This document shows, piece after piece, positions 8,793-16,957 of a stretch of 64,000 nucleotides of DNA (position 1 is the stretch's first letter; the number at the start of each line of letters is the position of its first letter). The notes beneath the pieces were generated by a model. It had not been told where the DNA came from. It saw only the letters and a program-made list of their open reading frames with translations, and ran no database searches. Both the position numbers and the translations under genes were made by a program. Source of the DNA: Bacillus timonensis (GTDB taxonomy: Bacteria; Bacillota; Bacilli; Bacillales; Bacillaceae_L); the NCBI RefSeq assembly GCF_000285535.1, contig NZ_HE610986.1, positions 1,017,915 through 1,081,914 of the forward strand, given 5' to 3'.

Positions 8793-10232
8793 CTAATCCA
8801 AATTCCATTTTTTCATATTAAATTGAAGCTTGCCTTCCGCTTTAAAAGAGACGGATTCATTTTCCACACTTGGGTAATAACGGGCTGTAAACACTTCCTC
8901 GCCATCATTTACAAATATCTCAATTGAGGAAGTATCCAAAAACACGTGCAGCTTTTTAATCCCATAGATCTGACAATGCCGGGATTCCACACGACCATCT
9001 TTAAAGTTCTTTCGATGGAGACTCATTTTATTTTCTTTTGTGGAATAAAAGAAGTTTACAGCTCCTCTGAATGTGACTTCAAATGAATCACTATGGTACG
9101 AAATGCCGTCAATGAGCATTTCCATCGATGTTCCTTGTACCTTATCAAGCGTTACAATCTCGGTATTCACTTGAACATTTTCATACGATACTTCATTTTT
9201 CCGCAACTGCTTTAGTTCTTCTACAGGCTGTTGAACAACTTTTTCACCTTTAAGTGAGAGAACACGTGGCAATGTCATCGCATGAATCCAGCCTTTTTCA
9301 ATCGTCGGCTGATATTTTTCATTCTCATCGGTAATGCCCATCCATGCAAAAAGAAGTCTTCTTCCTTTTACATCCGTGGTTGTTTGTGGGGCATAGAAAT
9401 CAAAGCCTCGATCTAATTCAGTAAAAGCACCATGTTGATAAGAAAACTCTTCAGCATTAAACTCACCCACAAAATAGCCCGCTTGGAATAAATTATGATA
9501 CAAATCACCTTCTGGCTCAAGCCCTTGTGGTGAAACAAGGAGAACATCCTTACCGTCCAACTCAAAAAGATCAGGACACTCCCACATGTATCCGTAAGGT
9601 CCTAATCCGTTCATTTCCGAACCTGTAATAGCTCCGTGAAACTCCCAATCCGTTAAGTTTTGAGACGAATAAAGAACAACCTTCCCCTGCTCCGTTACAT
9701 CCTGTGCACCTAACACCATGTACCATGTATCATCTTTTTTCCAAACCTTTGGGTCGCGAAAATGGGCAGTATAGCCTTTCGGGAGATGAATGACTGGTCC
9801 CTTTTTATCAAAAATCATGCCATCATTTGAGACCGCCATACATTGATAAGTTTCTCGTTCACCATTTTCATCTTTTACATTCCCCGTATAAAATAAGACC
9901 ATTTTTCCTTCGTGCTCAATTGCGCTTCCGGAATAACAGCCATTTTTCTCATACCATTCACTTGGAGCCAATGCAACCGGCTGGTGCTCCCACTTCACAA
10001 GGTCCGTTGAAGTGTAATGTCCCCAGAACTTTGAACCATGAGCAGTTTCAAAGGGATTCCACTGGTAAAATAAATGGTATACACCCTTATACTGAATGAA
10101 GCCATTCGGATCATTTAATAAACCCACCGGCGGCATTAAGTGAAATCGCAAACGGTAATAGTCACTTTCAACGATCTGCCTTTTTCGCTCAATTTCTTGA
10201 TTCGCTTTTTCGATTAATTCACGCTGATTCAT
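8793..10232 (-). CDS. scrB: Sucrose-6-phosphate hydrolase (GH32 invertase)
   Basis: The enzyme splits imported sucrose-6-phosphate into glucose-6-phosphate and fructose. The 479-aa protein carries the GH32 signatures in order: LLNDPNGF near residue 40 with the nucleophile Asp, FRDPKVW near 155 with the stabilising Asp, and WECPDLF near 215 with the acid/base Glu. A C-terminal beta-sandwich follows. The start at 10232 (MNQREL) is preceded by AAGGAG; the in-frame ATG at 10259 lacks a site. It is flanked by fructokinase and the sucrose permease, which fixes the substrate as phosphorylated sucrose rather than levan. Confidence 0.95.
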   Translation of the reverse strand: MNQRELIEKANQEIERKRQIVESDYYRLRFHLMPPVGLLNDPNGFIQYKGVYHLFYQWNPFETAHGSKFWGHYTSTDLVKWEHQPVALAPSEWYEKNGCYSGSAIEHEGKMVLFYTGNVKDENGERETYQCMAVSNDGMIFDKKGPVIHLPKGYTAHFRDPKVWKKDDTWYMVLGAQDVTEQGKVVLYSSQNLTDWEFHGAITGSEMNGLGPYGYMWECPDLFELDGKDVLLVSPQGLEPEGDLYHNLFQAGYFVGEFNAEEFSYQHGAFTELDRGFDFYAPQTTTDVKGRRLLFAWMGITDENEKYQPTIEKGWIHAMTLPRVLSLKGEKVVQQPVEELKQLRKNEVSYENVQVNTEIVTLDKVQGTSMEMLIDGISYHSDSFEVTFRGAVNFFYSTKENKMSLHRKNFKDGRVESRHCQIYGIKKLHVFLDTSSIEIFVNDGEEVFTARYYPSVENESVSFKAEGKLQFNMKKWNLD

Positions 10233-10282
10233 GATGAACTCCTTACGTAAAGAAGGCAAGTGATTACTTGCCTTCTGTTTTT

Positions 10283-10392
10283 TCTAGCTCCAGGCACCAT
10301 CGACTCTATCGTAAGCCAATCGCTTCGGAAGGTAAAATGCACCTTCTAAAAAGCGGCTGTCTTATGCTTGTCGTCGATTTTCGGGTGTGCTT
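10283..10392 (+). repeat. Dispersed ~115-bp intergenic element, copy 1
   Basis: Starts TCTAGCTCCAGGCACC and contains CCAATCGCTTCGGAAGG and GTCTTATGCTTGTCG. These blocks recur in the same order on the opposite strand at 45873-45988 and partly at 51270-51315. It lies between the sucrose permease and hydrolase genes. It resembles bcr-type dispersed repeats of Bacillaceae, but the family assignment is from memory. Confidence 0.8.
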
Positions 10393-10402
10393 ACCACATT
10401 TC

Positions 10403-11797
10403 TTATTTTTCTTGCATTTTATCTGAATATCCGAACATCCAAGTAAGAACGAATGCAACTGCAATGGCTACTACGTTCACGAGGATATAGAGTAAAATTT
10501 GTCCGTTTAAATAAAGCAATGTTCCAGGTATTACTGTGATTGCCATACCTGTTGCCTTAAGACCAAGGATGGAAGCTAAGAAACCTCCGACTCCACCACC
10601 GATAAGTCCCATGATAAATGGTTTCACATAGCGAAGGTTAACCCCAAAAATCGCAGGCTCTGTTATTCCTAAAAATGCTGATAAGGTAGATGGTAAGGCT
10701 AAAGCTTTTAGTTTTACGGATTTTGTTTTTAATCCTACTGCTAAAGCTGCTCCACCTTGGGCTGCCGTCGCACATGTGACAATAGCGTTATAAGGGTTGA
10801 ATCCAAATTTTTCAAGTAATTGAATTTCTAATAGGTTAAAGACATGGTGGACACCTGTAACGACAATAATCTGATTAAGGAATCCAATGATTAATCCCGC
10901 CAATCCAAATGGCCATTCAAGTACTGCCACTGTTGCATCTAAAATCAGATTTTCAACTGTGTGGAACACAGGTCCGATTGCAAAAAGAGCTAAGGCAATC
11001 ATGATGAGTAAGGTTAAAAATGGTGTCACAATTAAATCAAGTGCTTCTGGCACACGTTTACGGATCCATTTTTCAAGCTTTGCACCAACAATACCAGTGA
11101 TAAATGCTGGAATCACGGAGCCTTGATAACCGACTACAGGAATGAACCCAAAGAATTTAATTGGGTCAACATCACCACCTGCAACTCCCCAAGCATTTGG
11201 TAATGATGGACTAACAAGCATTAATCCTAGTACAAGTCCGATGGTTGGGTTTCCGCCAAAAACGCGGAAGGTTGACCATGCCACTAGAGCAGGTAAGAAA
11301 ATAAAAGCCGTATCTGTTAAGATTTGTGTAAATAAAATAAAGTTTTGAGAGATATCCGCAGGTGTTAACCCGAATAATGCCAGGATTTGTTCCTGCATCA
11401 CTAATCCACGAACACCCATGAAAAGACCTGTTGCAACTAGTGCTGGAATAATTGGAACGAACACATCTCCAAATGAACGAATCGCGCGTTGAATAGCATT
11501 TCCGCTTTTCGCTGCTTCTTTTGATTGGTCAGCTTTTGTTGTTGTTTCAATCCCAATCTTTTCAACCTCTTCATAAATCCGATTGACTGTTCCTGTACCA
11601 AGGATGACTTGGAATTGACCTGAGTTAAAGAATGCACCTTTAACCTTATCTACATTTTCAACCTTTTCTTGGTTAATTTTTTCTTTATCTTGCACCATAA
11701 TTCGTAATCTTGTTGCACAATGTGCAGCAGATAGTATATTTTCTTTACCACCAACTGCTTCAATTATCTCTTCAGCAATTCGACGATTTTCTGACAT
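10403..11797 (-). CDS. scrA: Sucrose-specific PTS EIIBC permease
   Basis: This membrane permease imports sucrose and phosphorylates it to sucrose-6-phosphate. The 464-aa protein has an N-terminal EIIB domain with the phospho-accepting Cys in SAAHCATRLRI near residue 27. A long EIIC domain with about ten hydrophobic segments follows from residue 105. No EIIA domain is present, so it must borrow one, usually the glucose EIIA. The start ATG 11797 has AGGGG eight bases upstream; a GTG nine bases earlier overlaps that site. scrB and scrK lie downstream and a LacI-type regulator upstream, with four operator-like palindromes in the gap. Closely related EIIBC proteins carry trehalose, so the sucrose assignment rests on the neighbours. 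Confidence 0.93.
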   Translation of the reverse strand: MSENRRIAEEIIEAVGGKENILSAAHCATRLRIMVQDKEKINQEKVENVDKVKGAFFNSGQFQVILGTGTVNRIYEEVEKIGIETTTKADQSKEAAKSGNAIQRAIRSFGDVFVPIIPALVATGLFMGVRGLVMQEQILALFGLTPADISQNFILFTQILTDTAFIFLPALVAWSTFRVFGGNPTIGLVLGLMLVSPSLPNAWGVAGGDVDPIKFFGFIPVVGYQGSVIPAFITGIVGAKLEKWIRKRVPEALDLIVTPFLTLLIMIALALFAIGPVFHTVENLILDATVAVLEWPFGLAGLIIGFLNQIIVVTGVHHVFNLLEIQLLEKFGFNPYNAIVTCATAAQGGAALAVGLKTKSVKLKALALPSTLSAFLGITEPAIFGVNLRYVKPFIMGLIGGGVGGFLASILGLKATGMAITVIPGTLLYLNGQILLYILVNVVAIAVAFVLTWMFGYSDKMQEK

Positions 11798-11826
11798 TAC
11801 TATCACCCCTAAAAATAGTGTTTATG

Positions 11827-11840
11827 TGTAATCGATTTCA
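11827..11840. promoter_or_regulatory. Operator/cre-like palindrome 1 before scrA
   Basis: TGTAATCGATTTCA fits the cre consensus TGWAANCGNTNWCA and the LacI-family operator pattern. It lies 30 bp upstream of the scrA start. Confidence 0.75.
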
Positions 11841-11857
11841 TATACATTTAAAAAATA

Positions 11858-11871
11858 GGTAATCGATTACA
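11858..11871. promoter_or_regulatory. Operator/cre-like palindrome 2 before scrA
   Basis: GGTAATCGATTACA differs from the cre consensus at the first base only and shares the ATCGAT core with the three neighbouring sites. Confidence 0.72.
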
Positions 11872-11899
11872 TGTCACTCCAAAAAAAATTAACACTCAA

Positions 11900-11917
11900 T
11901 GTGTAATCGATTACACA
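11900..11917. promoter_or_regulatory. Operator palindrome 3 before scrA (perfect 18-bp dyad)
   Basis: TGTGTAATCGATTACACA is a perfect 18-bp palindrome and contains an exact cre match. It is the best candidate for the principal operator of the LacI-type regulator encoded just upstream. Confidence 0.82.
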
Positions 11918-11924
11918 ACCTTTA

Positions 11925-11938
11925 TGAAACCGATTATA
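11925..11938. promoter_or_regulatory. Operator-like half-degenerate site 4 before scrA
   Basis: TGAAACCGATTATA matches the cre pattern except at the penultimate base. It lies 16 bp before the stop codon of the regulator gene and is the weakest of the four sites. Confidence 0.55.
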
Positions 11939-11953
11939 TACTATCTCTAATTA

Positions 11954-12919
11954 TTAGTCTATAGTCGATTTGTTTTTTTCAGAGGTAATCCCTTCCTGTA
12001 AGATCTGAAGTAAGGTCTTAGCTGCTTCTGCTCCCGTGTATTCACTTAGCAAATCTACAGTCGTCAATTTTGGAACGATATACTTTGATAAATCAGATGC
12101 CCCCATTCCTGTTAAAGCCACTTCCTTTGGAATCTCTATGTATTGTTCTTTCAGATATTCCATCGCTCCTATCGCCAGTCGGTCTGTAACTGCGACAATA
12201 GCAGTGGGTTTTTCTAAAGACGTTTCAAAAATCTTCTTTGTCATTTTATAACCAGAGTCAATTGAAAAATCTCCTTTTTGAATCCACTCGTCAACGACCG
12301 GTAATTGGCTGTTCTCTAACGCTGCTAAATAACCGGCTTTTCGCTTGTATCCAACCTCATAATCTGCTTCGTCTACACCGATAAACCCAATTTTGGTGTG
12401 ACCTTTTTCGATTAAAAGATTTGTGATGTCCTTTGCAGCTTGGAAGTTCTTGTTGATGACAGAAGGTATTCCCTCCATTTCCTGCCCAGTCGCCACAAAG
12501 GGTATCCGTAACTTTTTGATTTCGTTAAGCAACTCTTCGCCTCGATTTGTCGCAAGAAGAATAATTCCGTCCACCTGCTTGCTTTTTAACAGTTTCAAAT
12601 ACTCAATTTCCTTCTTGGGATCAAGATTTGTATTGGTTAACAGGATTTGATAACCGTGTTTCGCCAGCTCTTCACCGATCCCACTGACAATTCTACTTGC
12701 TGTCTCTGTGCTTAGCTTCGGTAAAATGACACCAATGACATTTGATTGCTTTGTTCGCAATGCTTTTGCGTGCTCACTTGGAATATAGCCTGTTTCTTCA
12801 ATGATTTTTAAAATCCGTTTGCGCACTTCATCACTCACATATCCTGAATTATTCAGCACGCGCGAAACAGTAGCGCTAGACACATTTGCCAACCTCGCAA
12901 TTTCCTTCATCGTCACCAT
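11954..12919 (-). CDS. LacI-family sucrose operon regulator (ScrR-like)
   Basis: The 321-aa repressor-type protein starts with a LacI helix-turn-helix (TMKEIARLANVSSATVSRVLNN), a hinge helix (YIPSEHAKALRTKQS) and a periplasmic-binding-protein-like sensor domain. The start at 12919 (MVTMKEIA) has GGAGG seven bases upstream; an in-frame ATG at 12943 does not. It lies upstream of scrA, scrB and scrK on the same strand, with four palindromes in the 156-bp gap. Repression relieved by a sucrose-derived ligand is the likely mode. The operators also fit the CcpA consensus, so shared control is plausible. Confidence 0.9.
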   Translation of the reverse strand: MVTMKEIARLANVSSATVSRVLNNSGYVSDEVRKRILKIIEETGYIPSEHAKALRTKQSNVIGVILPKLSTETASRIVSGIGEELAKHGYQILLTNTNLDPKKEIEYLKLLKSKQVDGIILLATNRGEELLNEIKKLRIPFVATGQEMEGIPSVINKNFQAAKDITNLLIEKGHTKIGFIGVDEADYEVGYKRKAGYLAALENSQLPVVDEWIQKGDFSIDSGYKMTKKIFETSLEKPTAIVAVTDRLAIGAMEYLKEQYIEIPKEVALTGMGASDLSKYIVPKLTTVDLLSEYTGAEAAKTLLQILQEGITSEKNKSTID

Positions 12920-13085
12920 GACATTTCCTCCAGTACATTTCATTCCTCTTTATTTTACACAATTCTTTCATGGACAAAAGATATTTTATTATCTACGGAA
13001 AATATTTGTGTTAAGGGATACCAGAATCCATTATAATAGGTTCGGAAATAGAATGATATTGAATTGGAAAAAGGGCGTGGAGAAA

Positions 13086-13922
13086 ATGATAAATACACTT
13101 GAGCATGGTAGCTTTAAAAAAATAAAACCACTGCTTCTCGGATTAGAAAATCATCCCGTTATTAATGGGGTCATCGATGAGAACAATCCAGGAGAGATTT
13201 TTGTGGACAATCTGATTCACCCCGAAACTGCCTTTATTTGGGCAAAAAATGAAATGTTTTATCTATGTGGAAAGGTTGATAATCAGGAGTTTAACTCGGA
13301 ACTTGAGGAGTATATTGCTTCCGTGATTCGGGTTGAAGCACTTCCAGAGGAAGATACATTAAACCTAGAAATTCACCCAAATCATGAATGGGATAGGTCC
13401 ATTGAATCCATTTTTACGAGAGTTGCTCTCCTTAAAGGTGAACGTGTACCGTTTCGTTTTCATAAAGATTGGTTTAATCGAACCCATACGAAAGAAGTCC
13501 CTGAAGGGTATGAGGTTAAACCAATTAGCCGGGAGCTAGTAGCGTGGGATGCAGGTCACATCATTAAAAATGAAATCATGAAATTTTGGGGAGAATCCCT
13601 GGAGTCATTTTTTCATAAAGGGTTGGGCTATGCAGTCGTCCACGGCCAGAATGTAATCGGAACATGTCTATCGGTCTTTGTTTCGAAAAATGACTATGAA
13701 ATCGGAATTAATACATATGATCCGTGCCACCGCGGAAAAGGTCTTGCTACCGCAATGGCGAGAGCCTTTATCGAGGAATGCCTACGACGGGACGTAACAC
13801 CACACTGGACAACAGAGTCGTTTCGTAAAGATTCCATTGTGATTGCGAAGAAAGTTGGCTTTGAACAATTAGATAATTACCCCGTTTATTATTTGCCTTT
13901 TGAGGAATTTGTGATTAAATAA
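13086..13922 (+). CDS. GNAT acetyltransferase (GNAT_acetyltran type)
   Basis: The protein of about 278 aa has a divergent N-terminal half and a C-terminal GNAT core. The acetyl-CoA binding segment is CHRGKGLATAMARAFIEECL near residue 218. It resembles the Bacillus acetyltransferase group sometimes linked to zwittermicin-type resistance, but no substrate can be assigned. I placed the start at ATG 13086, preceded by GTGGAG; the open frame extends much further upstream but overlaps the LacI-type gene and its promoter region. It stands alone with its own hairpin behind it. Confidence 0.84.
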   Translation: MINTLEHGSFKKIKPLLLGLENHPVINGVIDENNPGEIFVDNLIHPETAFIWAKNEMFYLCGKVDNQEFNSELEEYIASVIRVEALPEEDTLNLEIHPNHEWDRSIESIFTRVALLKGERVPFRFHKDWFNRTHTKEVPEGYEVKPISRELVAWDAGHIIKNEIMKFWGESLESFFHKGLGYAVVHGQNVIGTCLSVFVSKNDYEIGINTYDPCHRGKGLATAMARAFIEECLRRDVTPHWTTESFRKDSIVIAKKVGFEQLDNYPVYYLPFEEFVIK

Positions 13923-13951
13923 GGAGTTTGCCTTTTGGTAAACTCCTTTCG
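13921..13951 (+). terminator. Hairpin after the GNAT gene, shared with the convergent gene
   Basis: AAGGAGTTTGCC pairs with GGTAAACTCCTT across a four-T loop; the stop codon lies at its edge. The T tract is short on both strands. Confidence 0.7.
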
Positions 13952-13963
13952 TATCTATATATC

Positions 13964-14437
13964 TTAAATAATAAACTCCTGAATTGAACAGTTTCTTTCA
14001 TCAAGTCGTTCCTCAAAGTTTCCCTTTGTACATTTTGAAATGATACTTCTCCAAAATGTCCGGGCTCGTTCATTCTTCTCTGACTGTCTCACTTGCCATC
14101 TTCCAGGAAACATTGCAAAAATTTGCTCGGCTACAAAGGACCCGATTCCTTTCCCTTCGTAGCCCCTCATGATAAAAAATTCTTCGATTGAGTTAGGTTC
14201 CTTCTCTGTTTGACTTTGCACTAACACAAAGCCCGCAAGTAAACTATCCACCCTTACAAAATAAGCATGATGGTTGTCATCCGTCCAATAGACATCGAGA
14301 TTAAACCTACCAAAAAGGCCGCTATCATTTATTCTTATACTGTCCATATACTTAGTAAATTCATAGATATAAAATTGCATGAGATTATGTAAAACTTCTT
14401 CTTCCCTTTTTGAAATAGCTTGAATTTGAATATCCAT
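13964..14437 (-). CDS. GNAT-family N-acetyltransferase
   Basis: A protein of about 157 aa with a single GNAT fold. The segment DSLLAGFVLVQ is a central strand, and RGYEGKGIGSFVAEQIF near residue 95 is the acetyl-CoA loop; the C-terminal motif RAFWRSI is typical of the family. The start is uncertain. ATG 14437 avoids overlap with kynA, with AAGGGAG 12 bases upstream; a start at 14479 would overlap kynA by 25 bp. It lies 17 bp downstream of kynA and is probably co-transcribed. Its substrate is unknown. Confidence 0.82.
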   Translation of the reverse strand: MDIQIQAISKREEEVLHNLMQFYIYEFTKYMDSIRINDSGLFGRFNLDVYWTDDNHHAYFVRVDSLLAGFVLVQSQTEKEPNSIEEFFIMRGYEGKGIGSFVAEQIFAMFPGRWQVRQSEKNERARTFWRSIISKCTKGNFEERLDERNCSIQEFII

Positions 14438-14454
14438 CTTTACATTATGCTCCC

Positions 14455-15276
14455 TTATAATTTTGTTCGCATACTCCACAGTTCAGGAAAAAAACGATGG
14501 TTGATGACCTGTTTCAAATATTCGACTCCTGCCGATCCACCAGTGCCCCTCTTATTTCCAATTATTCTTTCAACCGTGATCATATGGTTATAGCGCCATT
14601 GCTGTTGCCTTGATTCAATATCAACTAATTTTTCCGCAAGCTCATAAAAGTCCCAATACTTTTCAACATTTTGATAGACTTCTAGCCAAGCTTGCTCGAC
14701 ACTCTCGTTTGCCTTATAGTCTTTCGTCCAATCCCGTTCAAGGCATGATTTGTCAATCGTAAATCCTCTCGTCGAAAGGGCCAGAATCGCAGCATCATAA
14801 ATACTTTTCTCTTGTATGGCAGCCTCAACCTGTTTATAGATTTCAGGCTGATGCTTGTAAACTCCTAGCACATTCGGTTTCTTATGGCCAAACGCAAATT
14901 CGATTAACCGATTTTGATAGGATTGGAAGCCCGAGGACTTTCCGAGTTTCCCCCTAAATTCCATATATTCAGAGGGCGTTAACGTTGAAAGAACATCCCA
15001 GGATTGGATTAATTGTTGCTGAATCCTTGATACCCTTGATAGCATTTTAAATGCTGGTTCTAGATCATTTTTTAAAATAGACGCTTTCGCTGCATTCACT
15101 TCATGTAAGATTAGCTTCATCCAGAGCTCACTTGTTTGATGAATGATAATAAACAACATCTCATCATGATGGTCAGAAAGGCGATGCTGGCTTGAGAGCA
15201 ATGTATCTAGCTTAAGATAGTCGCCATACGTCATATCCTTTGATAAATCATTGTAAATGCCGTCACTTTTACTCAT
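14455..15276 (-). CDS. kynA: Tryptophan 2,3-dioxygenase
   Basis: This heme enzyme opens the indole ring of L-tryptophan to N-formylkynurenine, the first step of the kynurenine pathway. The 273-aa length is typical of bacterial TDO. Visible signatures are [10 protein letters not shown] at residues 46-55 with the active-site His, and the C-terminal block [18 protein letters not shown] carrying the heme-ligand His and substrate-binding residues. AAAGGAG precedes ATG 15276 at good spacing. The usual partners kynB (formamidase) and kynU (kynureninase) are not in the window; only a GNAT gene follows. Confidence 0.95.
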   Translation of the reverse strand: MSKSDGIYNDLSKDMTYGDYLKLDTLLSSQHRLSDHHDEMLFIIIHQTSELWMKLILHEVNAAKASILKNDLEPAFKMLSRVSRIQQQLIQSWDVLSTLTPSEYMEFRGKLGKSSGFQSYQNRLIEFAFGHKKPNVLGVYKHQPEIYKQVEAAIQEKSIYDAAILALSTRGFTIDKSCLERDWTKDYKANESVEQAWLEVYQNVEKYWDFYELAEKLVDIESRQQQWRYNHMITVERIIGNKRGTGGSAGVEYLKQVINHRFFPELWSMRTKL

Positions 15277-15400
15277 ACATGTCTCCTTTCGTCTTTAAAA
15301 ATGCTGTTTATATGCCCAACTGATTATCTATACTCTTATTTCTATGAATATGCCAAAAACCCTACATTATTGAGGATTATTTTTAACCTGGGACTTGGTG

Positions 15401-15490
15401 CTATCGACTTTACTAACGTTCTATCGATTTTATTCTGATTCTATCGACTTTAATCCGATTCTATCAATTTTTTCAATTCTATCAATTTTA
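15401..15490. repeat. Five short tandem units, period about 20 bp
   Basis: CTATCGA or CTATCAA followed by a T-rich half recurs at 15401, 15421, 15441, 15461 and 15479. The array fills much of the 278-bp gap between kynA and the ThrE-type operon; apart from the terminator behind it I see no gene there. Confidence 0.85.
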
Positions 15491-15520
15491 GCCTAAGCCA
15501 AAACAACCTCGCTTCCAAAA

Positions 15521-15551
15521 TAAAAAACCTCCTGGAATCAAATTCCGGAAG
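15521..15551 (-). terminator. Intrinsic terminator of the ThrE-type operon
   Basis: On the minus strand CTTCCGGAAT and ATTCCAGGAG form a ten-base stem with one mismatch, followed by a T run, directly after the stop at 15555. Confidence 0.75.
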
Positions 15552-15554
15552 CTT

Positions 15555-15983
15555 TTAGACTTTTCTTCTTCTAATTATTAATTGATTTAACACCTCTGAT
15601 AAGACAAGGCCAAACGCAATTGCGCCTGATATCATGAAGGCCCTTGCCGCTAAATGTACAGCTGTTGAATAGTCATTTTCAACAAAGTTCCTCATCGCGT
15701 TATATGCAATTCCTCCTGGCACCAACGGGATGATTCCGACAATACTGTAGATAATCACAGGATTTTTATACATTTTCGCAAAGATATGGCTGATAATCGC
15801 GACTAAAAAGGAGGCCGCAAGTGTCGCATAAACCTCATCAACCCCACGCAAGAATAAAATAATATAGATCATCCACCCAATCATCCCGACTAGGCCACAT
15901 TTTATTAGTGACTTTCTTGGGACATTGAAGATGATTCCAAAAGTACTTGAAGCAACTATACTTGTGATCAAATGGGAAAACAT
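15555..15983 (-). CDS. Threonine/serine exporter family, C-terminal-type subunit
   Basis: The 142-aa hydrophobic protein has about four membrane segments and matches the ThrE_2 half of the threonine/serine exporter family (the YjjB side in E. coli). The motif GIIPLVPGGIAYNAMRNF near residue 85 is characteristic. AAAGGAG precedes ATG 15983. It follows the larger ThrE_1-type gene by 16 bp, so the two probably form one split transporter. Export of small amino acids or dicarboxylates is known for the family; the substrate here is not fixed by sequence. Confidence 0.9.
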   Translation of the reverse strand: MFSHLITSIVASSTFGIIFNVPRKSLIKCGLVGMIGWMIYIILFLRGVDEVYATLAASFLVAIISHIFAKMYKNPVIIYSIVGIIPLVPGGIAYNAMRNFVENDYSTAVHLAARAFMISGAIAFGLVLSEVLNQLIIRRRKV

Positions 15984-15999
15984 AGTAAACTCCTTTCCA

Positions 16000-16743
16000 T
16001 TAGAAAATCGCGAGCACGACCGCTATCCCTGTTCCAATTGCTAAAGCAGTTAAAAAGGCTTCCGCACCTTTAGAAATTCCTGAAACAAGATGACCCGCAA
16101 TCAAGTCTCTAATTGCATTTGTAATTAACAGACCAGGTACAAGTGGCATTACAGAACCTATAATGATTTTATCAAGTTCCTTACCAATTCCCGTCACGAT
16201 AAAGAGATAGGCGACCATTCCAATCACAAACGACGCCATAATCTCCGCAAAAAATTTGATTCGGATTAACCCGTGAAGGTAGATAAAAAGAGCAAAGCCC
16301 ACTCCTCCCGCTACACATGCTGGTAAAAAATCCGTCCAGGTCCCAAGGAACATGATTGTAAAACAGCCACTGGCAAGGGCTGCGGCAAAAATCTGAATCC
16401 AAACGGGATAGGAAAGATCCAGTTTCGAAAGTTTCTCTAGCTGTATTTTTGCTTCTTGAAGAGATAGATCTCCGCTACTTATTTTGCGCGAAATGCCATT
16501 TACAAGGGTTACCTTTTCTAAATCTGTTGACCGTTCATTAATTCTTATTAAATTAGAAGGTTCTGTTTCACTCGTCGAAAACATAATCGCGGTTGGTGTT
16601 ACATAGCTATGAGACGTTACATTCCCAAATGCTGCAGCCATACGATTCATTGTGTCTTCTACTCTATACGTCTCTGCCCCGCTCTCAAGCATTATTTTTC
16701 CCGCCAGCAGACAGATCTCTACAATTTCACTCTTTTTTTCCAT
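16000..16743 (-). CDS. Threonine/serine exporter family, N-terminal-type subunit
   Basis: The 247-aa protein matches the ThrE_1 (DUF1212, YjjP-like) half. A soluble N-terminal segment of about 115 residues includes LESGAETYRVEDTMNRM. Five membrane helices follow, with GSVMPLVPGLLITNAIRDL near residue 195. It is the first gene of a two-gene operon with the ThrE_2-type subunit. In Corynebacterium the two halves are fused in ThrE. An upstream CGGAGCGGTG may be the ribosome binding site. Confidence 0.9.
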   Translation of the reverse strand: MEKKSEIVEICLLAGKIMLESGAETYRVEDTMNRMAAAFGNVTSHSYVTPTAIMFSTSETEPSNLIRINERSTDLEKVTLVNGISRKISSGDLSLQEAKIQLEKLSKLDLSYPVWIQIFAAALASGCFTIMFLGTWTDFLPACVAGGVGFALFIYLHGLIRIKFFAEIMASFVIGMVAYLFIVTGIGKELDKIIIGSVMPLVPGLLITNAIRDLIAGHLVSGISKGAEAFLTALAIGTGIAVVLAIF

Positions 16744-16882
16744 AAAACACCGCTCCGATGGTTAAAAATTTCGCATACAGTAAAGCTTATATGAAAGACA
16801 GCCTCATAATCAACTTAAACTTTGGTAACCATGACAATAATGGTAATTATTCTGGTTTTATGATATATTCATCCATTATAGA

Positions 16883-16928
16883 GGATGTTCAAAAAGGCTT
16901 TCACACAGTAGTGGTTTCTTGAACGTCC
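16883..16928. repeat. Inverted-repeat element GGATGTTCAA...TTGAACGTCC
   Basis: Ten-base arms (one G-T mismatch) enclose 26 bp and lie just ahead of the glnS ribosome binding site. The left boundary GATGTTCAAAAAG recurs at 40848. It may be a small mobile repeat or a leader hairpin; no T-box features (no GGTGG specifier or T-box core) are visible. Confidence 0.65.
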
Positions 16929-16957
16929 AGTAAAGGATAACGAAAGAGGTTATGGCC

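Noticed and set aside
12801-13085. N-terminal extension of the GNAT gene at 13086
   Set aside because: The extra ~95 residues overlap the LacI-type gene start on the other strand and its upstream region, have no ribosome binding site and no family resemblance.
16744-16957. T-box or other amino-acid leader for glnS
   Set aside because: No specifier loop, no T-box core and no terminator/antiterminator pair; only a ten-bp inverted repeat is present.
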